A stretch of DNA of 64,000 bases from Halictus rubicundus (taxonomy: Eukaryota > Arthropoda > Insecta > Hymenoptera > Halictidae). A program made the translations under genes and the position numbers. Below are positions 9,615 through 22,025 of the stretch, piece by piece. Each line of letters begins with the position of its first letter. The first letter of the stretch is position 1. Location: assembly GCF_050948215.1 (NCBI RefSeq), contig NW_027488566.1, positions 1,725,501 to 1,789,500 on the forward strand. Direction: 5' to 3'. The notes under the pieces were generated by a model. It was given only the letters and a program-made list of their open reading frames with translations, did no database searches and was not told where the DNA came from.

Positions 9615-12600
9615 ATGCCGCAAACGTTCAGCGATGTAGTGGTCGCTCAGGAGGAGATCGCTGGCCGCATCAAGAACTGCATTACCAATACCGACAAATT
9701 GGGGGCAGCGAAACTCTCCGCGGTTGTGCTGAAGAAAAGGATCGAATTGCTGGAAAGTTACTGGCGCAACTTCACCGTAAATCATAACGCTCTGAGACCG
9801 ATGCCAGATTACGCCGCCAGTAACTACAGGAAGAGAGGCCTATACGACGAAGTCGAGGAAGCCTACATTCAGAACTCCTCTGAATTGGTGGAGAGGCTAG
9901 AAAACCTGAAGCCCGCCGCCTCAGCAATTCCGGCTGAAGCCGAGTCTCACGAGTGCAACGCCGGACCCAGACTGCCGACCCTGACCATCGAGAAGTTTTC
10001 GGGCGATCTCCTACGGTGGGAGGAGTTTCGCGATTCGTTTCGCGCTACGATTCACAACTCGAAACGATTGCAGGACGTCCAACGCCTACAATATTTGAAG
10101 GCGAGCCTTACCGGTGCGGCTGCGAAGGTTATCGCGCGTACGTCCCTGACAGATGCGAACTATTCGACGGCGTGGGCGGCACTCGAACGTCGTTATGGAG
10201 GCATCCGTGTACTGACCACAGCTCACCTCGGAAGACCACTGGACTGCCCGGCAGTAAAACGACCGTCGACGGAGGAATTGACCAGAGTCCTCGACGAGTT
10301 CTGTCAAGCTCGAGATGCTCTGGCCGCGCTAAAAAAATCAGTCGACACTTGGGACGACTGGTTCGTAACACTCCTCGTCAGGAAGTTGGACTCGACGACG
10401 CGCCTGGACTGGGAGAAAATGTTCCCGGATCCGACGATCATGCCGTCTTTCGTGGAAATTCGAGATTTCCTCGAATCACGCATCCATGCCTTGGCCTCGA
10501 CCCAAGAGCCAATGTGTTCGTCAACAACGACCAAGCGAGAGGAGACGCGAAAGTCCGAACAGAGGACGGCCATGACTGTGCAAATGACCAAAGGGCCATC
10601 CGCGAAGGCCAACAACGTTCGGAAGTGCCCGCTGTGCTCGGACAACCACCAGCTAGGGCACTGCAGCCAGTTTAAAACCCTTAGCGCGCCGGAACGCAAG
10701 GAATTCGTGTATCGAAATAAATTGTGCGTTTCGTGCTTCTCGGGAACCCACTTGCTCGCGGCGTGCACGTCTTCCTATCGGTGTATGGTGTGCGGCGGTC
10801 ATCACCACACTTCGCTTCACGAGGCGTTCCGGAAGAGTGAAGCTCCCGCGCAGCCGAGCACAAGTTCGGTGAACACGTTCAGGTCAAATCGCGTTGTTTT
10901 ACTGGCCACCGCGCGCGTCCAGTTGAAGTCCCCGAACGGTCGCAGTGTCTTCGCTCGCGCGTTACTCGATCCCGGGTCCGAAATTTCATTCGTGACGGAC
11001 GATGTCGTGCAAGCGTTACGTCTTCCGCGCCGGAACGTGGAGGTTCATTTGACCGGATACCAGGAGATAAACGTGGGCACGGTACGCCACGAAGTGTCCG
11101 TGTTACTTGCGTCTAGTCGCGACTCCAAGTTCCGACTCGCGTTAAACGCGCTGGTGACGCGAAAAATTACCGCTCCGACTCCAGCGGTAGAAATTAACGA
11201 CGAGAAGTGGACTCACCTCCACGGACTTCCGTTGGCCGACGAGGACTTCCGCTCTCCGAACAGGGTGGAATTACTTCTCGGGGCAGATGCGTGTGGTCAC
11301 CTCCTCCTCGAGAATCGAGTCGGACCAATGGGCACTCCTCCAATTGTTCGAACGCTCTTCGGCTGGGCGCCGATGGGCACAACCTCATCCACGAAGAACG
11401 ACAGCGCTGGACCTCGGGTGCGATCCTTGCTAGTTCAGCCTGCACGAGACCTCCGAGACGATTGGCAGAGGTTCTGGGAACTGGAGGAAGTGCCAACGAG
11501 TACAATAAGCACGCCTCAGGACGAAGCATGCGAAAAGCACTTCCAGGATACGCACCGCAGAGATCGGGAAGGACGCTACGTTGTGCGCTTACCGTTCGTT
11601 GCCACCCCAGGCACCGATGTCGGAGTTCCGCGATCGGCTGCCGTTCGCTTGCTCTTATCGTCCGAAAGGAGACGAGAAAGGGACGAGACGCTCCGACAGA
11701 AATACTCCGAATTCCTGGAGGAGTACGAACGGCTCGGGCACATGGAGTTCGTCTCGCGGCACTCGACTGGCGGGGGGGGGGGAGAATTACCTTCCGCATC
11801 ACGCCGTGTGGCGGGAAAAACCATCCGGGAAGAAAATAAGAGTAGTGTTTAATGGCTCTTACGTTTCAGGCAGAGGCAGTACCATTAACGACTACCTGGC
11901 TGCCGGACCGAAGCTCCAAACTGACCTCTGGGCCGTAATAACGAGGTGGCGATTCCATCGGCATGCCTTTTCGACGGACATTGTAAAAATGTTTCGCCAG
12001 ATCAAGGTGCACCCAGAGGACAGGGACTGGCAGAGGATCGTCTGGAGGAACGATCCAAGCGAGGAAGTACGGGACTTCCGTTTGACGACGGTGACCTACG
12101 GCACGACGTCGGCTCCGTAACTCGCCTCGAGAGTACTGCTCCAACTTGCCGACGACGAGAAGGCTCGATTTCCGCGGGGTGCAGCGATCCTCCGAGCGAA
12201 TTCATATGTCGATGACATTCTGGCCGGAGGAGATGACATCGACGACACCGAGGAGGCTCGACGTCAACTCACGGACATCCTGACGGCGGGCGGATTCCCG
12301 CTGGATAAGTGGGCGACCAACTACTTGTCGTCGAGCTCCGGTCTCGTTCAGTTGTTGCAGGGTCACCAAGAGGCAGGAGCACTGGGACTCAAATGGAGCA
12401 CGGCGAACGACACTCTGTCTCTTCCGGCTCCGAAGCTCAGGACTGCCACATCAGGTCAACGATGGACCAAACGATCGGTTTTGTCTGAGACGGCCAGGCT
12501 TTTCGATCCATTGGGGTGGCTGTCTCCGATCAGCATTGCCGCGAAGATCCTGCTGCAGGACCTCTGGTTGTCTGGATTGTCGTGGGACGAGCCGCTGTCT

Positions 12601-14805
12601 CAGCTGTTTTCCGAGCGATGGAAGCAACTTCGATTCGAGATGGAGAGGACCGATCGAATCACAGTTCCGAGATGGATTGGCTATCGTGCGGCGACCAGCG
12701 ACAGTATAGAGCTGCACGGATTCAGCGACGCGTCGGAAAGGGCATACTCCGCAGCCGTCTTCATAAGGGTGCCAGTTACCGGTGCAAGGGCCGAGACGCA
12801 CCTACTGATGGCGAAGACCAAGGTCGCTCCAACGAAACCACAGAGCATTTCCAGGCTGGAGCTGTGCGGCGCTCTACTGCTGGCCCGATTGCTGAGAGCA
12901 GTAGGAGATTCGATGCGCCCTCACAGCGTGACTATGCATGCGTGGACCGATGCATCGGTCGTCCTAGCCTGGGTGAGGTCTCATGCTTCCAGGTGGAAAC
13001 CGTTTGTGGCGCATAGGGTGGCCGAGATCCAGCGCCTGCTACCGGACGTTGAGTGGCGACACGCGAGGACAGACGAAAATCCTGCGGACCTTGCCACGCG
13101 TGGGATTTCAGCGCAGGTACTGGTCGACGATGACCTCTGGTGGAGCGGTCCCTCGTGGTTGTCAGGGCCTCAGGAGGATTGGCCTGGCGCACGTGACGTC
13201 GACGAGAGCGAGGCTCCGGAGCGCAGAGTGACGGTGACGACGACGATGGTAAGTAAGACGAAGTCCGGCGACCATCCCAGTCTGCGAGCCGTCTTCGAAT
13301 CGCCCTGGGACCCTCTCCGATTCTCGTCAGCGTTGAGGCTGGTCCGAGTGACCGCGTATATGCGACGCTTCGCAAACAACGCTCGCTCCATCGGTACACC
13401 GCAGCACGGGTTCCTGACAGCCACTGAAATCGACGAGGCGTGGGTGAGCGTCCACCGAATGAGCCAAGCTGACGACTTTGGCGACGAACTTGCGGAAATG
13501 GAGAAGGGTAAGATAGTCAAATCGACCTCGACCCTTGTTTCTCTTCGGCCGATTATAGATCGTCAAGGTGTCTTACGAGTGGGAGGACGACTGGACCACG
13601 CAGCAGTTTCACTCGACCAGAGACATCCTGTGATAATCGACCGACAGTCTCCGTTGGCACCATTGCTGATCCGGTCAGCTCATCTTCGGACGCTCCATGG
13701 GGGAGTGAACTTCACGCGGGCGACGCTCAGGCTCCGCCACTGGATCCCGCGAGACAAGACGCTGGTGAAACGGGTCGTAAAAGGCTGCGTTACCTGCACT
13801 CGACTCCAAGGGCGCACCAGCAACCAGCAAATGGGAATGCTGCCTGCCCAGCGAGTGCAACCAGCCAGGGCATTCTCGGTCAGCGGAGTCGATTATGCTG
13901 GTCCGATTCCGATGCTCATGACGAGAGCAAGGGGACAGCGGACCACCAAAGGATACATCGTCGTTTTCGTGTGCCTGTGCACGAAGGCGGTCCACTTAGA
14001 TGTCGTGTCCGATTTGTCCTCAGCCTCCTTCATCGCCGCTTTCAAACGCTTCGTAGCTAGACGCGGAAGATGTCACCAGATGCTGAGTGACAACGCTACG
14101 ACGTTCAGAGGTGCCGATCAGCTTCTGAAGCGCATGTTCAACGCTGCATCGACCTTTTACAAGGAAACGGCGGAATTGCTGGCCGCCGACGGAACGGAAT
14201 GGAGCTTCATACCGCCGTATTCTCCTCATTTCGGCGGTCTGTGGGAAGCGGCCGTGAAATCCGCGAAGAGGCATCTACGACGCACAATAGGGGAATAACA
14301 GCTCACCTTCGAGGAGCTTTCCACCCTGCTGTGCCAAGTGGAAGCTTGTATGAACTCTCGACCCCTCTCCGCCTTGTCCGACGATCCAAATGATCCTCCC
14401 TTCCTCACGCCGAATCATCTGGTTAACGCTTCTTCTTTGTGCGCAGTTCCAGAACCGGGTGACGAAATCACGTACGACGCAGGCCGACGGAGATGGAACC
14501 TTGTATCCAGACTTCTGGAAGGTTTCTGGCAGCGGTGGCGTACCGAATACCTGAGCCAGCTGCAGACTCTTCCGAAATGGCAAAGGGCACGGGAGAATCT
14601 TGCTGTCGGAGCGGTCGTGCTCCTGAAGGACGATCTCGCGCCGCCTACGAAATGGCCTCTCGGACGAGTCGTCGAAGTGCATCGGGGATCCGACGGACGA
14701 GTACGCGTGGCTGCCGTGAAGACCGCCACCCGTACCACCACCAGAGCCATCCAATGCCTTGTACCGCTCATTTCCTCAGAGCATTCCACCGGCGAGGAAA
14801 CATGA
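9615..14805 (+). pseudogene. BEL1 gag-pol polyprotein, broken
   Basis: The gag-pol polyprotein of a BEL/Pao element, from ATG 9615. Gag carries the DUF1759-like region (KFSGDLLRWEEFRDSF) and three Cys/His knuckles from about residue 337 (CPLC...GHC, CVSC...C, CMVC...H). Protease has LLDPGS near residue 450. RT palm A is STDIVKMFRQI near 11970 and the YVDD box lies near 12208. RNase H has GFSDAS near 12720. Integrase zinc and DDE residues lie at about 13690-14250 (DYAGP, SDNATTF, GGLWEA), followed by a DUF5641-like tail. Breaks: a frameshift at an 11-G run (11772-11782), TAA at 12118 where the sister element has Tyr, and TAA at 14296. No envelope gene follows. Confidence 0.9.
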
Positions 14806-14917
14806 CTCTTTTCACGGCGGGCGGTGCTTAGACGCACACTGTATATATTGCAATAATTGTAAATAACTGTAAATATCTGTAGTAATATCTGTATTATTTC
14901 GTTGCCGACCCGACAAC

Positions 14918-14930
14918 GAGGCGGGCGGTA
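14918..14930 (+). promoter_or_regulatory. BEL1 polypurine tract next to the 3' LTR
   Basis: GAGGCGGGCGGTA directly precedes the 3' LTR. The same 13 bases precede the 3' LTR at 56528, and a near copy precedes the LTR at 17799 (minus strand). A second GGCGGGCGGT lies about 100 bp upstream (14815-14825). Plus-strand DNA priming is the expected role. Confidence 0.75.
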
Positions 14931-15270
14931 TGTTCGAACAATCAGCTGTTCGGTGCCGCTGTGCGTCCGCACGCACACACAGCAAATTAGCGAATGTCGA
15001 ACCTTGTTTGTATCGAGGACTTGGCCGTCGTCGCGGTTCGTCTCCCTCCCTCCCCGCACACTTCGGGCGGACCGAGTAGTTCGTGGTGCGCGGCGAGGGG
15101 AGAGAGCCGCGTCAATATACACGGCAATCCGTCGGCTTTTCCGAGAATCGCAGTGGTAACAGTAATAAATCAGTTAGCTCTCCCACAAATCACATTTTAT
15201 TTCTCTCAAATTATTTCGGGATCGTAAGTTAAAGGTTCAACGTTACGGAACCCAACGAGGATCCAAAACA
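14931..15270 (+). repeat. BEL1 3' LTR
   Basis: 340 bp, same ends as the 5' LTR, with a short internal deletion (AATCCGTCGG joins CTTTTCCG near 15133). It is followed by the ATTAT duplication and the resumed R2 reading frame. Confidence 0.93.
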
Positions 15271-15275
15271 ATTAT

Positions 15276-17464
15276 ATACAAACCTCTGGGAAACAAACGG
15301 CCCGGTACTTCAAGAGAAAACCTTTATACGACAGCCTATATCGATATCGGATATTTTATACCCAATTCTGGCTGGGGAAGTAGACATAAGAATAAAAAAA
15401 ATGAATAATAAAACTGCCGGCGGCCCGGATAATATACAAAAGAAACACCTAAAAACGCAAGGGATAACGACCGTACTTGCAATGCTATATAACATCCTAT
15501 GCCTTGTAAATCACTACCCAACTGCATGGAATCAGAATCGTACAACTCTGATGCCTAAAGTGGGAAGTGACCTAGAAAAGGTGGAAAACTGGCGTCCCAT
15601 AACAATTAGTTCCGCACTGAGCAGAATATTCTCATCAATAATCGACGGCTGTCTCCGAGGGGTAATCGTTCAAAACCTAAGGCAGAAAGGGTTCACTACC
15701 GAGCATGGCTGTAAGTATAACACCATGATCCTAAATGAAGCCATCAAGAGGAGTAAGTACCTTGATGGTGGTGTCTTCACAATCCTTGACGTCAGTAAAG
15801 CCTTCGATACCCTTCCTCACTCCACGCTGGAACCAAGCCTTCAAAGAAAAGGCATTCCAGATCAAGTCATAAACTTGATTCGGAGCATGTACGCAAATTG
15901 CGTTACGTCAATTAAAGCACGTAATAAAATATCAGTTCAGGTCAGGTTACTGAGAGGCGTTAAGCAGGGAGATCCCTTATCGCCCCTACTTTTTAACTTA
16001 GGAATGGAACACCTTCTAGAAATGATAGAAGAGGAAACCGAGGGTATCCCAATAAACGAAGATACTAAGGTACCGATTTTAGCATTTGCGGATGATATTG
16101 TTATTCTGGGAAATGACCAAAAGGAAGCCCAGAAACAACTGAACATGGTTACCCAATATTTAAATGATCTGGGTATGAAGCTTTCCGCTAAGAAATGTCA
16201 GACCTTCCAAATAGTCGCGAAAAAAGACACTTGGTACGTGAAGGACCCGGAACTTAAAGCCGGTACTGAAACCATACCCAAGGTTGATCCAGATGAGGTC
16301 TTTAAATACTTGGGCTCCAAAATGGGACCTTGGAAAGGCCTGCACCAAGGTATAATTATACCCGATATAGTTGCAATTATTAAAAGAGTCAGGAAACTTG
16401 CACTAAAACCGCAGCAAAAAATAGAATTGATTATTACTTATAGACTGCCCAGATTTATATATAGTGTCCTGATACATCCGCCTGCCGATTGCACATTAAA
16501 GCTACTTGATAGCGAAATAAGGCAGCAAATTAAAGACATCCTTCATCTGGTTCCTTCGACGGCGACGGGGTTCTTCTATGCTCCTAAAAAAAGCGGCGGA
16601 TTAGGCTTGCCGCGCTTCGAACATATTGTAAAATTAGCAATCCAAAAAAATTCAGTTAAAATGATAACCGCGGTAGACCCTGCCGTCACTGGGGTAATTA
16701 ATGAGAAAATGGAAGCCAGTGCTAAAAAAATGGCTAATTCATTGCGCATCAACTGGCCCGCAACAATGGAGGATGTCGAAAAAGCTAAAATGCGCCTCAA
16801 AGATGACCATATTAAGCAGTGGAGCGATCTACCCAGCCAGGGTCAAGGTGTTCAGGACTTCGCTAAGGGCCGAATAGGCAATTGTTGGCTAAGAGAAGGA
16901 TATCTATTGAAACCTTCCCGTTTTATTGACGCCATTAGACTGCGAACGAACACATTCGGAACGCGGGTGGTTTTGGCCAGGACAAAGAAAGATATTGACA
17001 CCACTTGTAGGCGTTGCAAATGTCAACCTGGAACGTTGGGAGACATCTTGGGATTGTGCATACACACAAAGTCCCTTCGGATTAAAAGACACGACGAGAT
17101 CAAAATACTTCTAGCTAATAAATTGGCGCACAATAATGAGGTATCGATTGAACCTCAGATGAATGTTGGAGGAAATTCCTACAAGCCGGACCTCATAATA
17201 AAAAATGAGGAAAGGACGTTCATAGTCGATGTCACAGTCCGCTATGAGCATAGGGAATGCCTCCAAGCGGCGCACGACGAAAAGGTTGAGAAATACAAAG
17301 CATGCGCCGAGGATATTAAGAGAAGTGTTTGGGATCGGAAGGCGAACACTAAAGAGACGCGGTTTTCTGAGACAACGACTTTATTTCACCGTGAGTATCG
17401 TCGAACAAGAAACGATTACTTTGTACAGTTTGAAAACACAAATAAACACGTTAGCACAGTTTAG
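15276..17464 (+). pseudogene. R2-clade protein, RT and endonuclease part
   Basis: This is the catalytic half of the three-finger R2 protein, open from the BEL1 duplication to TAG 17462-17464. The ATG at 15401 is internal. Motifs in order: TAGGPDNI (about 15410), ILDVSKAFDTL with the first palm Asp (about 15780), RGVKQGDPLSPLLFN (about 15955) and FADDIVIL (about 16085). The knuckle CRRC...GDILGLC (about 17010-17060) shows Asp where the family normally has His. The restriction-like endonuclease has KPDLII...FIVDVTVRYE (about 17185-17250). RT and endonuclease residues look intact; the defects are the N-terminal TGA, the altered knuckle and the two insertions. The RT of neighbouring copy 1 is deleted, so these are different histories. 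Confidence 0.87.
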
Positions 17465-17511
17465 CTTGGCGGGGATATCTCCCGTCTATTTCGGAAGCCG
17501 GAGATAGCTCT

Positions 17512-17799
17512 TGTGGTGCGAAACCGGTCAAAAGACGCGAAGCGTTCACGTGAACAAGAAGCAGAGATAAAGATCGATTGCGAGATAGCTAATTAGAGCG
17601 TTAGAAACGAACTGGACGAGCGAGCGAGCCGGCGAAACGATGATAATCGATCGTAACCCGTCTCGTCGGCGCGGGCCAATTAGAGAGCGAGCTAACAATC
17701 GATTCTTGATCTCGCTTCTCTCCGCGATCCAGCCAATTGCGGGGCGCCGATCCGCGTCGGCGCGGGAACGCTGCCGACACATTCAGCCAATCCCAAACA
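17512..17799 (-). repeat. Probable BEL/Pao LTR (3' LTR of BEL3, minus strand)
   Basis: Read on the minus strand, GAGGCGGGCGGAAA (17800-17813) is followed by TGTTTGGGATTGG and about 288 bp ending CGCACCACA. The purine tract matches the two other BEL/Pao elements here, and a BEL-type pol end lies just upstream. No second LTR is present, so the left limit rests on a TG...CA guess. The 48 bp between the R2 stop (17464) and this LTR may be R2 3' UTR. Confidence 0.55.
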
Positions 17800-18107
17800 T
17801 TTCCGCCCGCCTCGTCAGCCAATGACGAAATTGAACCGCCGTGTGGAGGTGGTGGGGAGATGAGAAACAGATGAATGGCTCGGCTGAATGGGTCAGCAAC
17901 GTGCTGCGTAGTTTCTACAACAGAAATAAGTGCGTAGTAATTTGCGAAGTTACAAGTGCGAGGAGTGAACGCGAAGATGGTGCCGAGTGATACAGTTATG
18001 GTTTCCAGAGTGAACTATGTAACAGGTGAGTGAAATGACTTCATGATAGAATGAGGTGAATCGACCACGAAATGAAATAGTTACGTTACGCGGTTTTTTT
18101 TTGTTAG

Positions 18108-18366
18108 TTACGCCGAGAGCCGAGCCTCGAGGTTGTTCCCGCGGCCAGTCACATCGATTTCCGGAGCCAGGAGAGGGATGAGCTTGTGCACCGGTCGCAG
18201 CAGTTGTGAAGTGGAGGTGCGTAAAGTGACCACGCGAGTCGAGCCATCTGGCCCCGGGTGTACGTGGACGACGCGCGCTAGGGGCCATTGCGTGGGTGGC
18301 AGTACTTCGTTTTTTACTAGGCAGAGGGACCCGGCCTTGATCCATGCTTGATCTCTTCGCCACTTG
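18108..18366 (-). pseudogene. BEL/Pao pol C-terminal fragment (BEL3)
   Basis: On the minus strand about 85 codons match the DUF5641-like tail that ends BEL/Pao polyproteins: GSLCLVKNE, PPTQWPLARVV, VHPGPDG and RVVTLRT. This parallels the tails of BEL1 (near 14610-14760) and BEL2 (near 56130-56290). The frame closes at TAA 18108. About 300 bp of non-coding DNA then leads to the purine tract and LTR at 17799. The upstream part of pol is missing: at about 18367 the sequence switches to the 3' UTR of a T element. Only the last ~0.85 kb of this element survives. Confidence 0.75.
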
Positions 18367-18707
18367 CCCCGGAGGGACCCGCCCGGTGTCCCCATCCCTG
18401 GAGCCTTCGGATTGGGCTTCCCGAGCCCCAGCTCGGTCCACCCACAGCTCCCGGAGTCTTCGTGCCCCGCTAGGAGCCGGTATCCCGAAGGAACCGGCCC
18501 CGGCCGAGGCAAGAAGACGCCGCCACCGGAAGGAAGGGTCGTCGGAGGCGTGATCCGGCACGCCCCGACCCTTCCTTCCCCACAACCCCCCACGTATCCC
18601 CCTCCCCAATCGGGGAGGGACGGACCGACACCCCCTACACCGGGAAACTAACCCGGGGGGTGTCGGCCTATCACGGGGGGAGCTACGCTCCCCTTCGGGG
18701 GCCCGGG

Positions 18708-21700
18708 TCAGCTCACACCCCGAGCCCCCAAGTGCACCGCCCCCAGTTGTGGGGGCATAACAGGGCGCGGGGAAACTCCCCGCGCCAGACCCACTCCGCC
18801 CCCCACCACCGGGAGCACACGTTGGCGCGGGGGAGACCCCCGCGCCCTCCCTGCCCTTTCCGCCCCCTCCTGGGGGGCACACGTCGGCGCGGGGGTCGTC
18901 CCCGCGCCCACACCCTCCTCGCGGAGCCCGGGTCCCGTTCCCGGGCCCGCTCGGCGGCCTCCTTCTGGGTCATTACTACCTCACAGAAGGAGGCCACCGC
19001 CTTCCACGACCCCACGCTGCGGACCATGTGGTCGACCACGGTCGACAGCGCGAGGTCCCACCCTCCCACTGCGGCTCGCAGGACACGGCGCGGCCCGGCC
19101 CAAGCAGGGCACTATTCCAGGGTATGCCGCGCCGTGTCCACATCTTCGCCGCAGTGGTGGCACTGCGCAGTCGGCTCCCGCCCCATTCTGTGCAGGTACT
19201 CTCCGAAGCAACCGTGGCCGGAGAGCACCTGCGTGAGGCGGAAGGTCAACCTTCCCCGCCTCCTGCACCATATATAAAATATGGGCAGGAGGGCCCGGAC
19301 AATCGGACGTGTGGAGGGCGTTAACATCGCCCGCCACTCCGAAAGACTTTCCGTCCGGGCCTGGCGATTCTGGCCCTCGAGCTCCAACTCCTCCTCGCGC
19401 GTGAGTTCCACCCCCGGCGGGCGGCGGAAGGAGCGGGCGATCTGGTATAACTTCGCCCGCTCCGCCGCCACCACAGTGAAGGGTGGAATCACGGAGAGGA
19501 GTCCCGCCACCTCGGTGGAGATGGTGCGGTACCCCCGTATGACCCGCAAGGCCAGCCGCCGCCGCACTCTTTCTAAAAGTCTGCGGCTGGGCGTGCTGGC
19601 CAAGAGCGAGCGGTGCCATACGGGGGCCCCATACAGGGCTATAGACCGCACCACCTCCGTGTAGAGGCGGCGCACTTTCAAATCCGGGCCCCAGACATTC
19701 GGCAGCAGCCGCGCCAATGCGGCTGCCGTCTTCTCTAGTCGGGGGGCGAGGAGCTCGAATTGTTCTTCGAATCGCCAGCGGCCGTCTATGACCAGGCCCA
19801 GGTACCTCATCCTGGGCCCGATCTCGACGGAGGTTTCAGCGACGCGAATCCGGAGGTCCTGACCATAGGGTAGCCGCCGCGGCCGAGGCGATCCGTACAT
19901 TCAGATCGCCTCGGTCTTTGCGGCGGCCACGGTCAACCCCATCCTCCGGGTTCGCCTGACCACGCGGTCCAGGGCGGCCTCACACAGGTGCCTGGTTCTC
20001 CCCCAGTCCCCCCCCCCCATGGCATATACCAGGGTGTCATCTGCGTAGCAGAGGGGGGATCCGGGGGGAGGACAACCCGCAGCACCGCGTCGTAAGCCAA
20101 GTTCCACAGGAGCGGTCCGAGGACCGACCCCTTTGGAACGCCGCGGTGCGTCTCCCTCGTGTGCACGATGCTATACCGGCCGGTAAACATCACCTTCCTG
20201 CCGCGGAGGTAGTCACCGACCACCTTCCGGAGATAGGGGGGCACCTGGAAATACTCCATCGCCCCCACTATCTCCTTCCAGGGCAGGGCGTTGAAGGCGT
20301 TAGATATGTCTAACGACACCGCCAACAACGCCCCGCCCCGAGCGACAGCCCGTTCGCGGAGGAGGCGCAGACGCTCCAGGGCGTCAATTGTGGAGCGCCC
20401 CCTCCGGAATCCATACTGGCTGTCGCTCAGGTCGGGACCACCCCGCGACAGGTGCTCGACGAGGCGGGCGGCAATTATCCTTTCGAATAGCTTGCCCGCC
20501 TCGTCGAGTAAACAAACCGGCCGGTATGCAGAGGGAGACTCTGCGGGTTTCCCCTCCTTTTGGAGGAGAACCAGGCACGCTTTTTTCCACTCTTTGGGGA
20601 AGACTCCCCGGCGCAGGCTCGCGTCCATGACGCTCCTGAACGCCGGGGCGAGGACCTCCAGAGCTAAGGCCATTATACCACCGGGAACCCCATCGGGGCC
20701 AGGGGCCTTCTTGCCCCCGGCACGGAGTTCCCGGACGGCCCGGTACAGCTCCCACTCGGTGACCCGGAATTCGTCCGACCACTCAATGGTCGGACCCGGG
20801 GCGCGTTCCCTCCTCCCCTCGACCCCATCACCATGGGGGAAGAGGGTGTCAATGACGCGCCCCAGGAATTCCGGGTCTAGCCTCTCCGCGACTGGGGACG
20901 CCCAGGAGCGGAGCTTCCCAAGCACCGCCTTATACGGGCGTCCCCACGGATCGTCACGGAGGGTGAGCAGGAGCTCATCCCAGGCCTTGGCCTTAGCAGC
21001 GGCAATCGCACGTTTGAGGGCCACGGCCGCCGATCTGAACTCCCTGTACAGCTCGGCGACCCTCGGCTCCGCGTCGCCGCCCAGGAAATGGCGGCGACAG
21101 GCGCGGGTGTACCGGCGGCGGACTCGGCCGGCCGAACTGCGAAGTTCGGCCAGCTCCCCCGACCACCAGTAAACAGACTTTCTCGGGGGCTGAGCTCGAA
21201 CCCGGGGCATCGCCACGTCACAGATCATCTGCAACGTGTCCCGGATCCAAGCCGCCCCCACATCTGCCCCTCGCTCCCTGGCCGAAGGCCAGGCGGAGCC
21301 GATAGTCACGGCCCTCAGGAGGTCCCCGTCTAGTCGTTTCAGCGCCCATCTGGGCGCCGACGGGATGCCACGTCGGAGGGGCGCGTCCATCAGGACGTAG
21401 GCGTGGTCGGACAAGGTCTCTCCATCCCAGACCCGCCAATTGGACACCCGGCGCGAGGCGGCGGCGGTCGCGAAGGACACATCCACGATGGACCAGCCGT
21501 TCCACCTCACGCACGTAGGCACGGACCCCGGTTTAACAGCCGGAGCCCCACCCTCTCCGCCCAGTCTTCCAGGACTCCGCCTCGGGCGCTGGTCCCGGGG
21601 TTGCCCCAAGTGGTGGACTTCGCGTTGAAGTCACCCAGGACCAGCACTGGACCGTCTATATACGGGGCTATCATAAGCCCCAGCCGGTCCAGGAACATCC

Positions 21701-22025
21701 CTAATTCGGCGGAGTCATAACTGGGTGAGCTGTAGCACCCCACGACCAGAAATCTTCCCCATTTTACGATAACCATCCCCCTGCCCCGTTCGACCACGGA
21801 GCAGGGGGGCACTGTCGCCGAGTGGCGACGCCACCATATCGCCACGGAGCCGTCAACGTCACCGGACCAGTGTGGGTGGTCCGGGATCCTGTAGGGCTCC
21901 GTGGCGACGGCCAGGCCAACCCCCCAGTCCTCCAGGCACTGGACCATCAGGTCCTGCGCCCGGCGGCAGTGGTTGAGGTTGGCCTGGAGTACCGGTAGAG
22001 GGGACCTGCGCGGAATGTGGGCCAT
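18708..22025 (-). pseudogene. T1 ORF2 (endonuclease and reverse transcriptase), broken
   Basis: It starts MAHIPRRS at 22025 with the endonuclease segment LQANLNHCRRAQDL, TEPYR and LGDFNAKS. RT has the ordered motifs APGPDGVPGG, VSLDISNAFNALPW, RGVPKGSVLGPLLWN and CYADDTLVYA; the C-terminal knuckle is CHHCGEDVDTARH. The frame is lost near 21530 and near the C-rich stretch at 20010-20060. A TGA at about 19901 replaces the Trp present in T+, and a TAG at 19112 replaces a Glu codon after ARHTLE. A further shift affects the Arg/Pro-rich tail. The product would nick telomeric DNA and copy element RNA. The homologous frame closes at TGA 18708. Confidence 0.87.

Larger units (their letters stand above)
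8836..15270 (+). mobile_element. BEL/Pao LTR retrotransposon, degenerate (BEL1)
   Basis: A 6.4-kb element with 351-bp and 340-bp LTRs beginning TGTTCG and ending AAAACA, flanked by the exact 5-bp duplication ATTAT (8831-8835 and 15271-15275). Order: LTR, primer site, 0.4-kb leader, gag-pol frame 9615-14805, purine-rich tract, LTR. The RT, RNase H and integrase order and the DUF5641-like tail are those of BEL/Pao. It lies inside the coding region of the R2-clade element. The LTRs differ by a deletion and several substitutions and the ORF has three breaks, so it is older than the BEL/Pao copy at 50516. Confidence 0.93.
5449..17511 (+). mobile_element. Three-finger R2-clade element, interrupted by two later insertions
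   Basis: The parts are a 5' UTR (about 5449-5570), N-terminal coding (5571-6947), a 25-bp coding island (8811-8835) and RT/endonuclease coding (15276-17464). The gaps are a non-coding retroposon (6948-8794) and a BEL/Pao element (8836-15270), both bounded by exact target duplications; subtracting each insert plus one duplication copy leaves one continuous frame. Three zinc fingers suggest the R2-A-like subgroup, unlike copy 1. The natural target cannot be read: no 28S flank is present on either side, and the 3' end meets a BEL/Pao LTR near 17512. The 5' limit, placed after the A-run at 5448, is approximate. Confidence 0.8.

Noticed and set aside
17513..17526. TGGTGCGAAACCGG resembles a tRNA-Phe primer site
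   Set aside because: It lacks several bases of the true site, has no LTR upstream on that strand, and is better placed as the end of a minus-strand LTR.
18020..18032. AACAGGTGAGTG looks like a splice donor preceded by a leader-like sequence
   Set aside because: It lies on the strand opposite the BEL3 remnant and has no exon, partner acceptor or host ORF.
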